DNA of 17,829 nt from CAZFHZ01 sp964519015 (GTDB taxonomy: Bacteria; Blakebacterota; Blakebacteria; Blakebacterales; CAYUVJ01). The DNA is taken from contig CAZFHZ010000071.1 in NCBI GenBank assembly GCA_964519015.1, forward strand, positions 1 through 17,829. The letters run 5' to 3'. Below, one piece after another: positions 6,573-13,955 of the stretch. The notes beneath the pieces were generated by a model. It saw nothing but the letters and a program-made list of their open reading frames with translations, did not search any database and had not been told where the DNA came from. The translations under genes and the position numbers were made by a program. Position 1 is the stretch's first letter. Each line of letters opens with the position of its first letter.

Positions 6573-7577
6573 ATGTCCGATCCCCGCACGCCTGACCGGG
6601 ACGACAACTTCCTGCACACCCGGCCGCTGATCGAGGAGTACGACATCCCCTTCCTCGAAGGGCACCTGTCCGTTTACGACCGGCACGGCTTTGCGCCGAA
6701 GCTCGCGGCGATCCTGACCGGTGACGATCCCGGATCGCGCTCCTACCTGCGCGGCATCCGGACGTTTTGCGAAGAATGGTCGATCGAGTACCAGGACTAC
6801 GAGTGCCGCACCGAAATGGCCCTGATCGAGCAGATCGACTGGCTCAACCGCTCTGAGACGGACGGGATCATCGTGATGTACCCGACCGGATTCGGCGATC
6901 GCGATACCGTCTACATGAACCGGGTGGACCCGGCCAAAGATGTCGAGGGGCTGCACTACAGCCACCTCGGATTCCTGGTCCAGTTCGAGAAGTTCCGCGA
7001 CCCCCAGCGGCTGCGCAAACTGGTCATCCCGCCGACACCGAAGGGCATCCTCTATCTCTTCAAGCGCAATGACGAGCTCTTCACCGGATTGACGGGACGG
7101 ACGTCGCCCGGTCCCGGTGAACCAGAGACCAGCCCGTTCGCCCTGGAGGGAAAGCACGTCACGATCATCAACGACTCCCTGGCGGTGGGACGCTCCCTGG
7201 CGCTGATGCTGCAGAACGAGAACGCCTCGGTGAAGATCTGCCACGAGTACACGCCTTTCGACGACATCCTCAAGCACGTGCGGCTCTCCGATGTGATCGT
7301 CAGCGCGGTTCCCTCGGCGTCGTTCACCATCCCGACCGGAAGCGTGCCGGAGAGCGCGATCGTGGTCGACCTCTCCTTCGTGGGGAATTTCACCTACCCT
7401 GACATCATCGACCGGGTGTTCCGGATCGCCCCGCGCTGGGACCTCATGCCCAAGGGGGACCGCATCAACGACATGACTCTCTACCGGCTGATCTCGAACC
7501 TCTTCTACCTGATCGACTCCCGCCTGCCGGAGCGGATCCTGCGCGAACTGCAGGAACCGGCCGACGGGACCCCCTGA
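6573..7577 (+). CDS. FolD/Mtd1-like NAD(P)-dependent methylenetetrahydrofolate dehydrogenase, cyclohydrolase residues lost
   Basis: The 334-residue product aligns end to end with the FolD family, which oxidises 5,10-methylene-THF to methenyl-THF and usually hydrolyses it to formyl-THF. Blocks: PKLAAILTGDDPGSRSYLRG (42-61), TDGIIVMYP (96-104), KDVEGLHYSHLGFL (122-135), PPTPKGIL (153-160), the Rossmann stretch GKHVTIINDSLAVGRSLA (193-210), SDVIVSAVPSASF (239-251) and MPKGDRINDMTLYRL (292-306). The FolD catalytic Lys is Ile62 and the partner Gln is Met102, while Asp123 remains; the usual PGGVGPMT is replaced. These losses, and KDVEGL, VMYP and VPS, resemble yeast Mtd1, a monofunctional NAD-dependent dehydrogenase. 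ATG 6573 follows GAGGAGGG; an open extension to 6483 lies inside apbE. G+C is somewhat lower than in neighbours. Confidence 0.8.
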   Translation: MSDPRTPDRDDNFLHTRPLIEEYDIPFLEGHLSVYDRHGFAPKLAAILTGDDPGSRSYLRGIRTFCEEWSIEYQDYECRTEMALIEQIDWLNRSETDGIIVMYPTGFGDRDTVYMNRVDPAKDVEGLHYSHLGFLVQFEKFRDPQRLRKLVIPPTPKGILYLFKRNDELFTGLTGRTSPGPGEPETSPFALEGKHVTIINDSLAVGRSLALMLQNENASVKICHEYTPFDDILKHVRLSDVIVSAVPSASFTIPTGSVPESAIVVDLSFVGNFTYPDIIDRVFRIAPRWDLMPKGDRINDMTLYRLISNLFYLIDSRLPERILRELQEPADGTP

Positions 7578-7582
7578 TCCGG

Positions 7583-7612
7583 ACCGGCCGCCGCAGCGGA
7601 TTGACCCGCCCG
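7583..7612 (+). repeat. Dispersed repeat, copy B (30-base core)
   Basis: Thirty bases starting ACCGGCCGCCGC and ending GACCCGCCCG match copy C exactly. The copy begins five bases after the stop codon of the Mtd1-like gene. The left arm (CCGGTCCCGA) is shortened to CCGG and the right end (GCTCGA) is absent. It marks the left border of the low-G+C propeller gene. Confidence 0.85.
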
Positions 7613-7646
7613 TGGTGGCTAGGCCACGGACCCAGGGGCCTGCTTG

Positions 7647-7675
7647 TTGATTGTGCGAGGTGTGTTGGCTAGAAT
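7647..7675 (+). promoter_or_regulatory. Sigma70-like promoter for the propeller lipoprotein
   Basis: TTGATT (7647-7652), a 17-base spacer, and TAGAAT (7670-7675). It lies inside the low-G+C segment, so the promoter probably arrived with the gene. The leader to the ATG at 7740 would be about 58 bases. Confidence 0.6.
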
Positions 7676-7739
7676 CTGGTCACCCCCCCAAGGAATTACC
7701 GAACACTCATCATGAATAAAGCGTCTCAAGGAGTCTGAA

Positions 7740-8981
7740 ATGATGATTCCACTTATGGGATCTGCAGCCCTTGTTGCCCTACTAAGCATGAGTTGCAGCA
7801 GAAACGACGGTGCCCAACGTCATCGCTTCGAAATCACAAATTTGGATGGTGTTGAGATTGCCACCAATTCCGGTGGTCCGATCTATGAGGGTGAGATTTT
7901 CCGATATGATCCGGTGCAGATCCTAAAACCTGACCCTGAGATACCGGAGTCCTTCCTTCATCGACCGGGGGCGATTGTCATTGATGGTGAGGGATACTTC
8001 TACGTTTGCGAGAATGGAGGAAGGAGAATAGTCGTCTTTGATCCTGAGGGTAAATACGTGAAGAGCTTTGGAAGGGAGGGGAGTGGACCAGGAGAATTCC
8101 AGAGCATTGCATTGATTGCGTGGTCTGATAAATTGCTCACGTTATATGACGCTCGGCTCAAACGAGTAACAGAGTATTCAACAGATGGTGTTCTCTGTGG
8201 CATCTATTCCCAACCAGCAACTTCGGCTGGTAGGGGCTTCTATCCTGTCACTGGTGGTGCCTCTGTAATTCTCAATATGCGAAGTGAAAGAAGAGGTGTC
8301 GATTCTTGGGCAACGATGGAGTTATTAGTAATTGATGCCGATGGAGACACACTCTCTTCTCTAAAACCTCCGGCAAAACCGTTCCAGAGGTCACTTCAAG
8401 ATCTTGAAGTCGCATTTGTGTGGTCCTATAACGTCTACCCGAGAATCGTATATCGTCCTGGTGAAGGAATTGTGGTGTATGATGCCGAATCCCCGGCATT
8501 GAATTGGTTTTCTCTGTCAGGCGAACCTACCCGAAGGATCAATGTGGGGCTTCCGAGGATTCGTGTATCTGTGGAGCAAAGAAGAAAAGTCAGAGAATAT
8601 TGGAACGAGCGAATCAGAGATTCAGAGGGTGAGGCAAAACGGCAAATGAAAGCAGTCCGTGACAACGTGGCCTTTGGGGATTTCGTTCCTTTCTGGAACA
8701 ATTTCCTGATCGATGATACCGGGTATTACTGGCTGGAAATATACGAGACAACACAACAGAAACAGGAAGCCGGCGGAGCAGCGTTCAGAGTGCTACGTGC
8801 AAGTGGTGAATACTTGGGTGACACCTGTTGGCCGGTTCCGATAGTGGGCTCCTACAGGATTGAGTACCCACTTGTTACGAAGGGTCATCTTGTCGCGATG
8901 GTGAGGGATCCAAGAACTGAGGATAATATCCCAACAGTGTTCAGGATTACGCCAATGGTGGAGGGATTGAAGTATCCTTAA
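7740..8981 (+). CDS. 6-bladed beta-propeller (NHL-like) lipoprotein of low G+C
   Basis: Surface or periplasmic propeller protein of unknown ligand. The 413-residue product starts with a lipoprotein signal whose lipobox is SMSC (Cys19). An NHL-type strand set at about residues 74-120 reads RPGAIVIDGEGYFYV, ENGGRRIVVFDPEGKYVKSF and GREGSGPGEF, the usual hallmark of the 6-bladed propeller family common in Bacteroidota and Gemmatimonadota; later blades are more degenerate (about 125-400). AAGGAG at 7728-7733 is six bases from the ATG; a second ATG is the next codon. Base composition (around half G+C) and codons such as AGA, ATA, TTA and GTA are unlike every other gene here, and copies B and C of the repeat flank it. 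Recent horizontal gain is likely. No partner gene is evident. Confidence 0.8.
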   Translation: MMIPLMGSAALVALLSMSCSRNDGAQRHRFEITNLDGVEIATNSGGPIYEGEIFRYDPVQILKPDPEIPESFLHRPGAIVIDGEGYFYVCENGGRRIVVFDPEGKYVKSFGREGSGPGEFQSIALIAWSDKLLTLYDARLKRVTEYSTDGVLCGIYSQPATSAGRGFYPVTGGASVILNMRSERRGVDSWATMELLVIDADGDTLSSLKPPAKPFQRSLQDLEVAFVWSYNVYPRIVYRPGEGIVVYDAESPALNWFSLSGEPTRRINVGLPRIRVSVEQRRKVREYWNERIRDSEGEAKRQMKAVRDNVAFGDFVPFWNNFLIDDTGYYWLEIYETTQQKQEAGGAAFRVLRASGEYLGDTCWPVPIVGSYRIEYPLVTKGHLVAMVRDPRTEDNIPTVFRITPMVEGLKYP

Positions 8982-8993
8982 GTGTTCGGGGAC

Positions 8994-9003
8994 GGTAATT
9001 ACC
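8994..9003. repeat. Palindrome GGTAATTACC downstream of the propeller gene
   Basis: A perfect 10-base palindrome, 12 bases after the propeller stop codon, within the low-G+C tail. It has no T-run and is not an obvious terminator. It may be part of an insertion boundary; no transposase is nearby. Confidence 0.4.
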
Positions 9004-9033
9004 TGACAGTCGTACCTATACGGAGCTCTCCCG

Positions 9034-9079
9034 CCGGTCCCGAACCGGCCGCCGCAGCGGATTGACCCGCCCGGCTCGA
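9034..9079 (+). repeat. Dispersed 46-base repeat, copy C
   Basis: Matches copy A at 44 of 46 positions and copy B over 30 bases without mismatch. It lies 52 bases after the propeller stop and 140 bases before doxX, at the right border of the low-G+C segment. It holds the TTGACC that can serve as -35 for the following operon. Confidence 0.85.
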
Positions 9080-9091
9080 TTGACCTACGAT
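9062..9091 (+). promoter_or_regulatory. Candidate promoter of the sugar-oxidation operon, -35 inside repeat copy C
   Basis: TTGACC (9062-9067), an 18-base spacer, and TACGAT (9086-9091). The leader to the doxX ATG would be about 120 bases. No riboswitch-like structure was recognised in the leader. Confidence 0.4.
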
Positions 9092-9219
9092 GGCCTCTGG
9101 ACCCAGCCGGCGGCCCCTGGGCCCCACCCGGCCGGACCCCTGACCTGACACCGGACGCGCCCATGCGACCTGCCCGGCAACCCGCACCCCTCCCACCCCC
9201 AGCACGAGGATAACCATCC

Positions 9220-9732
9220 ATGGACCTGGCCGCCGTGATCCGTCCCGGCCGCTGGCCGAAGTACTCGGGGATCCAGCTCACTTTCCTGGTCGCCCTGCGT
9301 ATGCTGATCGGCTGGCATTTCCTCTATGAAGGGATCGTCAAGCTCATCAGTCCCTACTGGACCGCCGCCCCCTACCTGGCCGAGGCCCGGGGCCTGCTGG
9401 CCGGGCTCTTCCACGGCTGGGCGGCCGATCCCGGGATGATGGCGGTCGTAGACTTCCTGAACGTCTGGGGGCTCATCCTGATCGGGCTCGCCCTGCTCTT
9501 CGGATTGCTCACCCGGCCGGCCACCATTGCGGGAGCGGTCCTGATTTTCCTCTACTATGTGGCCAATCCCCCCTTGCTGGGTTTCCACTTCTCGATGCCC
9601 ACCGAGGGGAGCTACCTGATCGTGAACAAGAACCTGATCGAGTTCTGCGCCCTGCTGGTGCTGACGGTCTTCCCCACCGGTCACGAGGTGGGTCTCGACC
9701 GGCTGCTGATCCGCACCCCTCCTTCGGAGTGA
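9220..9732 (+). CDS. DoxX-family membrane protein
   Basis: Integral membrane protein of 170 residues with four predicted helices: about 18-42 (FLVALRMLIGWHFLYEGIVKL), 73-96, 99-120 and 137-152. The G-W-H-F-L-Y-E-G-I-V-K pattern in helix 1 is the usual DoxX signature. DoxX/DoxD relatives include the membrane subunits of thiosulfate:quinone oxidoreductase; most members have no assigned function. GAGGA at 9206-9210 is nine bases before the ATG. It is the first gene of a seven-gene operon and sits 55 bases before a Tat-type Gfo/Idh oxidoreductase. That suggests, without proof, a membrane electron or quinone partner. No CxxC motif is seen. Confidence 0.82.
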   Translation: MDLAAVIRPGRWPKYSGIQLTFLVALRMLIGWHFLYEGIVKLISPYWTAAPYLAEARGLLAGLFHGWAADPGMMAVVDFLNVWGLILIGLALLFGLLTRPATIAGAVLIFLYYVANPPLLGFHFSMPTEGSYLIVNKNLIEFCALLVLTVFPTGHEVGLDRLLIRTPPSE

Positions 9733-9787
9733 GGGAGCCCAGGTGGCGGCAGATGATCACGGACGTGCGCAGAACGGAGGCATTACC

Positions 9788-11413
9788 ATGAGCCAGGAAG
9801 AGAAGAGCCGCAGCGACCAGGGTGCCGGAGAGAGCGGGGCATTACCCGAGACGAAGCCGGCGGCGGAAGAGAAACACGGTCTGGGACGGCGCGATCTGCT
9901 CAAGGCGCTGGTCTCGGTCCCGGTCTTCGGTGTCTTCCTCTACAACGTCCTGAAGAAGAAGGCCGGCGACGACCTGAAGCGGCAGGCGCTGCTCTCCGAG
10001 CTGGGACTGGACGGAGCGCCCGCCTACATCCCGCATGCGGTCTCGGCCCCTCCCAGCGAACGGATGGGGATCGGGATCATCGGCAATGGCGGGGAGGGGA
10101 GCTGGCTGCTGCGCTGCGCCGGCTTCACCCCGCCGGAGTCCACCGACTCGATGGCCGAGGCGGCCCGCAAGGACTCCGGCAACACCGGGTTGCAGGACTT
10201 CCTCAACCAGCACGACCTGAGCATCGACCTGCTGGGGGTCTGCGACATCTTCGACGACCACGCCGAGCGGGGGCTGCGCTCGTCCGCCAACCCGGTCCGT
10301 CCGGGGGCGGGGACACCGAAGCCGGCCAAACGGTACCGCACCTACCAGGAACTGCTCGCCGACCGGGACATCGACGCGGTCATCGTCGCCACGCCCGACC
10401 ACTGGCACGCCCGCATGGTTATCGACGCGGTCGAGGCGGGCAAGCACGTCTATTGCGAGAAGGCCATGACCCGGACCGAGGAGGAGGCTCTGGCGGTCTG
10501 GGCGGCGGTCAAGCGCACCGGGATGAAGTACCAGCTGGGGCATCAGAACCGCCAGCAGGAGGAGCACGGGAAAGCCAGGGAGATCTACCAGAAGGGTCTG
10601 CTCGGTCCGGTCACCCTGGTCGAGACGACCACCAACCGGAACGACCCGATCGGCGCCTGGTACTACGATGTGCCCGAGAGTGCTTCTCCCACCACGATCG
10701 ACTGGGCGCAGTTCATCGCGGCGGCGCCCCACAAGATCCCCTTCGATGCCAAGCGCTTCTTCCGCTGGCGCTGCTGGTTCGACTACGGGACCGGTCTCTC
10801 GGGCGATCTGATGTCGCACGAGTTCGACGCGGCCAACCAGATCCTCGATCTGGGCATCCCGGCCAGTGCGGTCGCCTCGGGGGGCATCTACTTCTTCAAG
10901 GAGGACCGGGACGTCCCCGACGTCTTCCAGGTCGCCCTGGAATACCCCGAGCGCAACCTGACCTTCCTCTACTCGGCCACCCTGGCCAACAGCCGCGGCC
11001 GGGGGAAGATGATCATGGGGCACGATGCCTCGATGGAAGTCGGCAACGGGATCCGGGTGCAGGCCGACTCGTGGTCGACCCGCTACCGGGAGAAGATCGA
11101 TAACGGGCTGATCGACACTTCGCTCCCCATGTTCACCTACCGGCCCGGGGCGAAGCGGATCGACGCGGTCACCTCGGCCACCGAACAGTACTTTGCCAGC
11201 CGCGGCCTGATGTACACCTACCGGGGGGGCGTGCGCTACCCGACCAACCACCTGCACATCAAGGAGTGGTTGGACTGCATCCGGGAAGGGGGCGAGCCCT
11301 CCTGCAACGTCGACCGGGGCCTGGAGGAAGCCCTCGCCTGCCACATGGCGACCCGGTCCTACCTGGAGCGACGCCAGGTCCGCTGGGACCCGGTGCGCCG
11401 GCGCATCGTCTGA
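9788..11413 (+). CDS. Tat-exported Gfo/Idh/MocA-family oxidoreductase
   Basis: NAD(P)-dependent sugar oxidoreductase, probably the step that oxidises a glycoside to a 3-keto form or a GH109-like redox step. The 541-residue product has a long N-region, then GRRDLLKALVSVPVFGVFLY (33-52), a Tat-type signal or anchor with Arg34-Arg35. There is no clear AxA cleavage site, so it may stay membrane-tethered. The Rossmann motif is GIGIIGNGGEGSW (94-106), separated by an insert from the second strand LLGVCDIF. DAVIVATPDHWHA (196-208) and CEKAMT (223-228, catalytic-type Lys225) follow, then the C-terminal domain with GLSGDLMSHEFDAANQIL. ATG 9788 was chosen over GTG 9743 because GGAGG at 9776-9780 is seven bases upstream. 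The family usually keeps its cofactor bound when exported. Confidence 0.87.
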   Translation: MSQEEKSRSDQGAGESGALPETKPAAEEKHGLGRRDLLKALVSVPVFGVFLYNVLKKKAGDDLKRQALLSELGLDGAPAYIPHAVSAPPSERMGIGIIGNGGEGSWLLRCAGFTPPESTDSMAEAARKDSGNTGLQDFLNQHDLSIDLLGVCDIFDDHAERGLRSSANPVRPGAGTPKPAKRYRTYQELLADRDIDAVIVATPDHWHARMVIDAVEAGKHVYCEKAMTRTEEEALAVWAAVKRTGMKYQLGHQNRQQEEHGKAREIYQKGLLGPVTLVETTTNRNDPIGAWYYDVPESASPTTIDWAQFIAAAPHKIPFDAKRFFRWRCWFDYGTGLSGDLMSHEFDAANQILDLGIPASAVASGGIYFFKEDRDVPDVFQVALEYPERNLTFLYSATLANSRGRGKMIMGHDASMEVGNGIRVQADSWSTRYREKIDNGLIDTSLPMFTYRPGAKRIDAVTSATEQYFASRGLMYTYRGGVRYPTNHLHIKEWLDCIREGGEPSCNVDRGLEEALACHMATRSYLERRQVRWDPVRRRIV

Positions 11414-11426
11414 GAGGAGGCCGCCC

Positions 11427-12656
11427 GTGAGCGCCAAGACCCGCTTCGGGGTGATGATGTTCCTCCAGTACGCGATCTGGGGGGCCTGGGCTCCCGTACT
11501 GGCGGTCTACCTGATGAACGACCTGCACTTCGACGGGGTGCAGGTCGGGCTCGTCTTCTCCCTGCTCCCGCTGGCCACCATCATCTCCCCCTTCCTGGGG
11601 GGGCAGGTGGCCGACCGCTGGTTCGCCACCGAGAAGGTGATCGCCGTTCTGCAGCTGGCCGGTGGGGTGCTCCTGCTGGTGATGGCCAACATCACCTCCT
11701 ATGGGGCGCTGATGGGGCTGATGTTCCTCTACTGCCTGCTCTATGCGCCCACCCTTGCCCTGACCAACTCGATCGCCATGGCCAACCTGAAGGACTCCGA
11801 GCAGGAGTTCGGGCGCATCCGGGTCTGGGGCACGATCGGCTGGATCGCGGCCGGCCTGCTCCTCTCGAGCTGGCGCACGCTGGCCGGGAGCGGCACCCTG
11901 CCGGCGCTGCAGGGAGACACGCTCTTCCTGGCCGGGGTGCTCTCGCTGATCATGGGGCTGCACTCCTTCACCCTGCCGCATACCCCACCCAAGAAGGAAG
12001 GGGTCAATCCGCTGGCTTTCCTGGAGGCCCTGAAGCTCTTCCGCGACACCAACTTCGCGGTCTTCATGGGGATCGCTTTCGTGGTCGGGACCGAGCTGGA
12101 GTTCTACTACATTCTGACCGCCCCCTTCCTGCAGTCGGCGACCATAGGGGTCTCGGCCGCGGCCACACCGGCGGTGATGACGATCGCCCAGCTGGCCGAG
12201 ATCTTCGTGATGGCCATCCTCCTCTCGATCTTTTTGAAGAAGTACGGCATGCGGAGGACCCTGGCCTTCGGGGTGATCGCCTGGCCGATCCGCTATATCA
12301 TCTTCGCCGTCGGGAAACCGGCCTGGCTGGTCATCGCCTCGCTCGCCCTCCACGGCTTCTGCTACGTCTTCTTCTTCGTGGCCGCCTTCATCTACGTGGA
12401 CAAGGTGGCGCCCCCCGACATCCGGGCCTCCGCTCAGAGCCTGATCGCCATCGTGGTGCTCGGCCTGGGGCGCTTCCTGGGCAGCCTGTTTGCCGGCTGG
12501 GTGCAGCGCTCCTTCACGACCGGCGAAGCGACCAACTGGACGGGCGTATTCCTGGTCCCCTGCGTGCTGACCGTAATCTGTGCCCTGGCCTTCCTGGTCT
12601 TCTTCCGGGAGGAGAAGAAGATCCCGGCGGCCGCTTCAGCGCCGCCCGCGGCCTGA
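11427..12656 (+). CDS. MFS transporter of the nucleoside:H+ symporter (NupG-like) family
   Basis: The 409-residue product has about twelve hydrophobic helices, a typical length for the family. It starts MSAKTRFGVMMFLQYAIWGAWAPVLAVYL and carries GRIRVWGTIGWIAAG at about residues 129-143, the loop motif of nucleoside/H+ symporters (the first stretch is described here by its family pattern F-x-Q-Y-x-I-W-G-A-W). In Gfo/Idh–DUF1080 clusters NupG-like transporters often replace classical sugar carriers, so a keto-sugar, glycal or monosaccharide is a likelier cargo than a nucleoside. The GTG start is supported by AGAGGAGG at 11413-11420, six bases upstream. The gap from the previous gene is 13 bases, consistent with one transcript. 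Confidence 0.88.
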   Translation: MSAKTRFGVMMFLQYAIWGAWAPVLAVYLMNDLHFDGVQVGLVFSLLPLATIISPFLGGQVADRWFATEKVIAVLQLAGGVLLLVMANITSYGALMGLMFLYCLLYAPTLALTNSIAMANLKDSEQEFGRIRVWGTIGWIAAGLLLSSWRTLAGSGTLPALQGDTLFLAGVLSLIMGLHSFTLPHTPPKKEGVNPLAFLEALKLFRDTNFAVFMGIAFVVGTELEFYYILTAPFLQSATIGVSAAATPAVMTIAQLAEIFVMAILLSIFLKKYGMRRTLAFGVIAWPIRYIIFAVGKPAWLVIASLALHGFCYVFFFVAAFIYVDKVAPPDIRASAQSLIAIVVLGLGRFLGSLFAGWVQRSFTTGEATNWTGVFLVPCVLTVICALAFLVFFREEKKIPAAASAPPAA

Positions 12657-12690
12657 ACGCCGAACGCCGGTTCGGAACGGGAAGAGGGAT

Positions 12691-13944
12691 ATGAGCCGAA
12701 GACGACTGGGAATCGGGCTGATCGGAGCGGGCTTCATCGGTCGCTTCCACATCCAGTCCTGGGTGGGGGTGCGCGACGCCGACATCAACGGGATCGTGGA
12801 CGTCGATCCGAAGAGCGCCCAGGCGGCCGCCGCCCTGGTCAAGCGCCTGGGGGTGGGAGCGCCGAAGGTCTTCAAGAGCATCACGGCCATGGTCGCCGAC
12901 CCCTCCATCGACGCGGTCTGGATCCTCACCCCCAACTTCACCCGGCTGGAGGTCGCCGAGGAGATCGCCGCCGCCGTGACGGGGGGGAAGGGGGAACTGG
13001 TCGGGATCGCCTGCGAGAAGCCGCTCGGCCGGAACGTGGCCGAGGCCAGCAAGATGCTCGAACTGGCCGGCGGGGCGGGGCTGTTGGACGGTTACCTGGA
13101 GGACCAGCTCTTCTCCCCGCCGGTGGTCCGGGGGAAGGAAATCGTCTGGGCGCGCGGCGCCGCCCTCTCCGGCCCTCCCTACCTGGCCCGTTCGGCCGAG
13201 GAGCACAGTGGTCCCCACATGCCCTGGTTCTGGGAGGGCTCCCTGCAGGGGGGTGGAGTGCTCAACGACATGATGTGCCATTCGGTCGAGGTGGCCCGCC
13301 ACCTGCTTACCCCACCGGGAGAACCGCGGAACTACCTCACGCCGGTCAAGGTGACCGCCCACACCTCCTGCCTGAAGTGGCAGCAGCCCCGCTATGTAGA
13401 GCACCTGAGAGAATACAGCGGAGGGAAGACCGACTACGCCGAGCGCCCGGCCGAGGACTTCGCCCGGGGATTGATCGAATACCGGGATCCGCAGGGCTCA
13501 CCCCGCATCGTGGAAGTCACCACCTCCTGGTGCTACGTGGGCGCGGGACTCCGTCTGAGTATGGAACTGCTGGGGCCGGAGTACTCGATGAGCGTGAACT
13601 CGCTCGAATCGGGGCTGAAGGTCTTCTTCAGCCGCAACGTCACCGGTGAGGCGGGGGAGGACCTGGTCGAGAAGCAGAACGCCGAGACCGGGCTCATGCC
13701 GGTGGTGAGCGACGAGGCGGCCGAGTACGGATACACCGGCGAGAACCGGCACATGGTCCAGGCCCTTCTGGCCGGGCGCCGGCCCGACGAGAACTTCTCG
13801 GACGGGCTCAACGTCACCGAATTGCTCATGACCGCCTACATGAGCGCCGAGCAGGAACGGACGCTGGCCTTCCCGCCGCCGGGACTGGAGACGTTCGTGC
13901 CGGCGGTGGCGCAGGGTACCTGGAACCCGGCCCGGAAGCGCTGA
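12691..13944 (+). CDS. Cytoplasmic Gfo/Idh/MocA-family oxidoreductase
   Basis: Second sugar oxidoreductase of the operon, 417 residues. The Rossmann motif is LIGAGFIGRFH (10-20), followed by IDAVWILTPN (73-82), CEKPLGR (108-114, catalytic-type Lys110) and NDMMCHSVEVARHL (192-205), where Asp193 and His197 fit the family's active site. No signal peptide is seen, so it acts in the cytoplasm. With the exported paralogue upstream it could do the opposite half-reaction, reducing an imported 3-keto sugar to the plain sugar. I chose ATG 12691 because the Rossmann fold starts six residues later; the open frame extends to 12580, inside the transporter gene. The GAGGG at 12684-12688 is unusually close (two bases) to the ATG. 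Confidence 0.87.
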   Translation: MSRRRLGIGLIGAGFIGRFHIQSWVGVRDADINGIVDVDPKSAQAAAALVKRLGVGAPKVFKSITAMVADPSIDAVWILTPNFTRLEVAEEIAAAVTGGKGELVGIACEKPLGRNVAEASKMLELAGGAGLLDGYLEDQLFSPPVVRGKEIVWARGAALSGPPYLARSAEEHSGPHMPWFWEGSLQGGGVLNDMMCHSVEVARHLLTPPGEPRNYLTPVKVTAHTSCLKWQQPRYVEHLREYSGGKTDYAERPAEDFARGLIEYRDPQGSPRIVEVTTSWCYVGAGLRLSMELLGPEYSMSVNSLESGLKVFFSRNVTGEAGEDLVEKQNAETGLMPVVSDEAAEYGYTGENRHMVQALLAGRRPDENFSDGLNVTELLMTAYMSAEQERTLAFPPPGLETFVPAVAQGTWNPARKR

Positions 13945-13955
13945 GGAGGACGACC

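Noticed and set aside
7613..7628. Small hairpin GTGGC-TAG-GCCAC after repeat copy B as a terminator
   Set aside because: Short stem and no following T-run.
7712..7738. Eight-codon leader ORF (MNKASQGV) ending just before the propeller start
   Set aside because: No ribosome binding site at a proper distance from its ATG and no regulatory features; probably chance in an AT-richer leader.
6492..9079. Classical integron attC sites
   Set aside because: The repeats lack the RYYYAAC and GTTRRRY end boxes, and no integrase gene is in the window, so a true attC call is not supported.
7631..9121. Ten-base inverted pair CCCAGGGGCC (7631-7640) and GGCCCCTGGG (9112-9121) flanking the propeller gene
   Set aside because: Short, GC-rich and not at the same distance from the repeats; no target duplication seen. 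Not enough to call insertion-element ends.
12001..12014. A 14-base match (GGGTCAATCCGCTG) to the reverse complement of the dispersed repeat, inside the MFS gene
   Set aside because: It is in frame within an ordinary part of the transporter and lacks the rest of the repeat, so it is most likely chance.
9842..12353. Long minus-strand open frames opposite the Gfo/Idh and MFS genes
   Set aside because: Translations are G/R/D/P-rich with no recognisable domain; the plus strand carries clear Rossmann and transporter signatures with good ribosome binding sites.
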